From Bacteroidaceae bacterium (GTDB lineage: Bacteria > Bacteroidota > Bacteroidia > Bacteroidales > Bacteroidaceae): a stretch of 6,744 nucleotides of DNA. A program made the translations under genes and the position numbers. Positions 6,657-6,744 of the stretch are shown here, one piece after another. Each line of letters starts with the position of its first letter. The stretch's first letter is position 1. A model generated the notes under the pieces. That model had not been told where the DNA came from. It made no database searches and saw nothing but the letters and a program-made list of their open reading frames with translations. The DNA is taken from the NCBI GenBank assembly GCA_017557475.1, contig JAFYYO010000299.1, forward strand, positions 1-6,744. Direction: 5' to 3'.

Positions 6657-6744
6657 GTGACAGCATCAAGACAACAATACATTGAGCAGTATGCAGAGTA
6701 TGCTATGGAGCAAATGCGCAGATATGGCATACCTGCATCTGTTA
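6657..6744 (+). CDS. Probable glucosaminidase-type peptidoglycan hydrolase, N-terminus only (partial)
   Basis: Only 29 codons are present before the window ends. The reading (T-A-S-R-Q-Q-Y-I-E-Q-Y, then A-M-E-Q-M-R-R-Y-G-I-P-A-S-V) matches the opening helix of FlgJ/glucosaminidase-type domains, in which G-I-P-A-S is normally followed by T-L-A-Q-x-x-L-E-S and the catalytic Glu; that part is outside the window. Such enzymes cut the glycan strands of peptidoglycan, and versions in conjugative elements help the secretion channel cross the wall. The best start is GTG 6657, 17 bases after the previous stop, since no ATG occurs before codon 17. This would mean no signal peptide, so the true start could differ. 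The gene is on the same strand and in the same tight spacing as the rest of the operon. Confidence 0.6.
   Translation, partial: MTASRQQYIEQYAEYAMEQMRRYGIPASV

Overview
The window looks like part of a conjugative or related mobile element (integrative element or large plasmid) from a Bacteroidota host, probably Bacteroides/Prevotella-like. Four things support this: a TraE-like (DUF4134-type) two-helix membrane protein with a signal peptide; an ArdC-type anti-restriction/polyvalent protein; cell-wall hydrolase-like genes; and A/T-rich leaders with little or no Shine-Dalgarno signal. The host assignment is an inference. There is no rRNA, tRNA, integrase or relaxase in the window to fix it.

All genes lie on the + strand and are packed with gaps of about 17-29 bases or a 4-base overlap, so this is most likely one operon that runs off both ends. 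From left to right: the 3' end of an unrecognised gene (2-130); a 234-residue Gly/Ala-rich protein with a hydrophobic hairpin (160-864); an M23/LytM-like protein (894-1724) whose reading continues in the -1 frame (1706-2029) across a run of ten A residues; a TraE-like protein with an unusual soluble tail (2026-2667); a 472-residue probable membrane-associated protein with a Pro/Gln/Lys linker (2689-4107); an 835-residue multidomain protein (4132-6639); and the first codons of a probable glucosaminidase-type peptidoglycan hydrolase (from 6657).

The most notable gene is the 835-residue protein. It starts with an ArdC-type single-stranded-DNA-binding-like domain, followed by an ArdC-type metallopeptidase domain whose HExxH zinc site has become NELMR. 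Next come an unclassified middle region and a long Lys/Glu linker, and it ends with a nearly complete MutS domain I that keeps the GDFYE mismatch-reading motif but has no MutS ATPase. The second notable point is the A AAA AAG slippery heptamer inside the A10 run. A -1 shift there would fuse the M23-like protein to the following 107 residues and give a 378-residue product.

As a working model (inference), the left genes contribute envelope and transfer-channel parts and local wall remodelling. The 835-residue protein would enter with, or act on, transferred DNA in the recipient. No promoter or terminator could be supported, and no stretch longer than about 30 bases is without a gene.
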